Positions 5,553 through 7,015 of a stretch of DNA of 7,015 bases are shown one piece after another. How positions within the stretch are numbered: the stretch's first letter is position 1; every line of letters starts with the position of its first letter. The stretch covers positions 1 to 7,015 of the forward strand of contig JAUHZW010000113.1 in assembly GCA_030425745.1 (NCBI GenBank), in the 5' to 3' direction. Below the pieces are notes generated by a model. The model was not told where the DNA came from, did not search any database, and saw only the letters and a program-made list of their open reading frames with translations. Both the position numbers and the translations under genes were made by a program. This DNA is from Actinomycetes bacterium. GTDB taxonomy: Bacteria > Actinomycetota > Actinomycetes > S36-B12.

Positions 5553-6602
5553 ATGACCGACTACCCCGCCCTCTCCCTCGTCCCGAAGTCGGACATCGAA
5601 CTGAAGGCCAAGGACTTCAAGTCCGATCAGGAGGTCCGCTGGTGCCCCGGCTGCGGCGACTACTCGATCCTGTCGAACGTGCAGGGCTTCCTTCCTGAGC
5701 TCGGGCTCGCCAAGGAGAACGTCGTCTTCATCTCGGGCATCGGCTGCTCGTCCCGATTCCCGTACTACATGAACACCTTCGGGATGCACTCCATCCACGG
5801 TCGCGCCCCGGCCATCGCCACCGGGCTGGCCGCCTCGCGACCCGACCTGTCCATCTGGGTCGTCACCGGTGACGGCGATGCCCTGTCCATCGGCGGCAAC
5901 CACCTCATCCATGCCCTGCGCCGCAACGTGAACCTCAAGATCCTGATGTTCAACAACCGGATCTACGGCCTGACCAAGGGCCAGTACTCGCCCACCAGCG
6001 AGACGGGCAAGCGCACCCCCTCTACGCCGCTCGGCTCGGTCGACTACGCGTTCAATCCGGTGTCGCTCGCCCTGGGCGCCGAGGCGACGTTCGTCGCGCG
6101 CACGATCGACTCCGACCGCAAGCACATGACCGAGACCCTGCGCCGCGCGGCGGCCCATGAGGGTGCGGCACTGGTGGAGATCTATCAGAACTGCAACATC
6201 TTCAATGACGGCGCATGGGAGCCGCTCAAGGACAACGACACCCGCGATGACGTCATGATGCGTCTGGAGGACGGTGAACCGATCCGCTACGGCAAGGACG
6301 GCGAGAAGGGCATCATCCGCACCCCTGACGGCCACATCCAGGTCGCCGAGGTCGCCAAGGTCGGTGAGGACGCGCTGATCCGCCATGACTCCCACGCGAA
6401 GGACCCGGGTCTGGCGTTCGCGCTGTCGCGGCTGTCGAACCCACGCACCCTCGAGAACACCCCGATCGGCGTCTTCCGGGACATCGACCGGGCGTCCTAC
6501 GGGCGGCTGGCGCGTCAGCAGATCGACGACGTCATCGAGAAGAAGGGCCGCGGAGACCTGCAGAGCCTGATCAACGGCAACGACACCTGGGACGTGAACT
6601 GA
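5553..6602 (+). CDS. korB: 2-oxoglutarate:ferredoxin oxidoreductase, beta subunit
   Basis: This 349-residue protein carries thiamine diphosphate and one 4Fe-4S cluster of the KorAB enzyme. Cluster ligands are visible as Cys31 and Cys34 (WCPGCGDYSIL), Cys65 (GIGCSSRFPYY) and Cys214 (IYQNCNIFND). The thiamine diphosphate-binding stretch runs from GDGDALSIGGNH at 106 to FNNRIYGLTKGQ at 133-144. The HGRAPAIATG motif at 82-91 is typical of the family. No separate ferredoxin-like delta subunit follows, as is usual for two-subunit actinobacterial Kor enzymes, so electrons leave to an external ferredoxin. The ATG lies seven bases after the korA stop; the ribosome site is weak (GA-rich sequence across the korA end), suggesting translational coupling. 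Length is within or slightly below the usual 350-370 residues. Function is secure as a Kor-type beta subunit. Confidence 0.95.
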   Translation: MTDYPALSLVPKSDIELKAKDFKSDQEVRWCPGCGDYSILSNVQGFLPELGLAKENVVFISGIGCSSRFPYYMNTFGMHSIHGRAPAIATGLAASRPDLSIWVVTGDGDALSIGGNHLIHALRRNVNLKILMFNNRIYGLTKGQYSPTSETGKRTPSTPLGSVDYAFNPVSLALGAEATFVARTIDSDRKHMTETLRRAAAHEGAALVEIYQNCNIFNDGAWEPLKDNDTRDDVMMRLEDGEPIRYGKDGEKGIIRTPDGHIQVAEVAKVGEDALIRHDSHAKDPGLAFALSRLSNPRTLENTPIGVFRDIDRASYGRLARQQIDDVIEKKGRGDLQSLINGNDTWDVN

Positions 6603-7015
6603 GCCGTTCCCTCCGACCGACCGGGGCCGCCGGCACGGGGGTGCTGCTGGGGGTCGTCGCCTACGGACTGTGGGGGCTCTTCCCGCTCTACTTCCATCTT
6701 CTTGACGCGGTATCGCCGGTCGAGGTGGTGGCCAATCGAGTCGTCTGGTCGCTGGTGTTCCTGGCCATCCTGACGACGTTCACCCGATCCTGGCTGCGCA
6801 CCTGGCGGGCAGCCCGAGTAGGGCGGAATGTCGGGCTGCTGTCCGTTGCTGCTGCCTTCCTGGCCCTGAACTGGGGCGTGTACGTCTACTCCGTCGTGAC
6901 GAACCAGGTGGTCGAAGCCTCCCTCGGGTACTTCATCAATCCCCTGGTGTCGGTCGCACTCGGCGTGCTCGTGCTGCGGGAGCGACTGCGCAGGGCGCAG
7001 TGGGTGGCCGTCGGT
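6599..7015 (+). CDS. rarD: RarD-family EamA transporter (3' partial)
   Basis: The frame runs open to the right window edge and shows about the first 40 percent of a roughly 300-residue membrane protein. Visible features are a first hydrophobic helix (GVLLGVVAYGLWGLFPLYF), a motif VVANRVVWSLVFL, and NWGVYVYSVVTNQ followed by EASLGYFINPLVSVALGVL and RERLRRAQWVAVG. These match E. coli RarD, including its NW...EASLGYFINPLVN...ERFRRMQW stretch. RarD belongs to the EamA (drug/metabolite) transporter superfamily in the inner membrane; its substrate is not established. The start is uncertain: no ATG, GTG or TTG occurs in frame between the korB stop and GTG 6641, which falls inside the first conserved helix. 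I use CTG at 6599, overlapping the korB stop as CTGA, because it restores a normal-length N-terminus. GTG 6641 is the conventional alternative. Probably co-transcribed with korAB. Confidence 0.87.
   Translation, partial: MSRSLRPTGAAGTGVLLGVVAYGLWGLFPLYFHLLDAVSPVEVVANRVVWSLVFLAILTTFTRSWLRTWRAARVGRNVGLLSVAAAFLALNWGVYVYSVVTNQVVEASLGYFINPLVSVALGVLVLRERLRRAQWVAVG

Noticed and set aside
4046..5554. Long antisense open frame (502 codons, minus strand) across korA and into the korB start
   Set aside because: It mirrors the strongly conserved korA reading frame, has no recognisable domain and is composed of GC-bias residues (Gly, Val, Asp, Arg). It is a shadow of high-GC coding sequence.

Overview
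The window is GC-rich DNA (about two-thirds G+C by eye), with strongly GC-biased third codon positions and GTG starts. Together with the gene types this points to an actinobacterium. I cannot name the genus. Coding density is high: seven genes, two of them cut by the window edges, and no RNA genes, CRISPR arrays or insertion sequences that I can see.

Layout from left to right: (1) 2-1699, plus strand, the C-terminal four fifths of a flavoprotein of the trimethylamine/histamine dehydrogenase family. One of its four iron-sulfur cysteines is replaced by alanine. (2) 1752-2243, plus strand, a YajQ-family nucleotide-binding protein. (3) 2246-2299, a long imperfect hairpin between two convergent stop codons, probably a bidirectional terminator. 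(4) 3508-2299, minus strand, three tightly overlapping genes resembling complex I subunits NuoB, NuoC and NuoI, with no NuoD, NuoH or other membrane subunit. (5) 3509-3658, a divergent control region with a perfect 14-bp palindrome. (6) 3659-6602, plus strand, korA and korB, the two subunits of a 2-oxoacid (probably 2-oxoglutarate):ferredoxin oxidoreductase. (7) 6599-7015, plus strand, the start of a RarD-type EamA transporter that appears to overlap the korB stop.

The most interesting part is the centre. KorAB would oxidise 2-oxoglutarate with CoA and hand low-potential electrons to a ferredoxin. A separate three-gene set, encoding the iron-sulfur 'wire' subunits of complex I (NuoB and NuoI types) plus the NuoC scaffold, starts from the same intergenic region in the opposite direction. 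The arrangement suggests shared control. It also suggests, as inference only, that the B-C-I module takes electrons from KorAB or from its ferredoxin. The missing NuoD-like and membrane subunits are either encoded elsewhere or absent.
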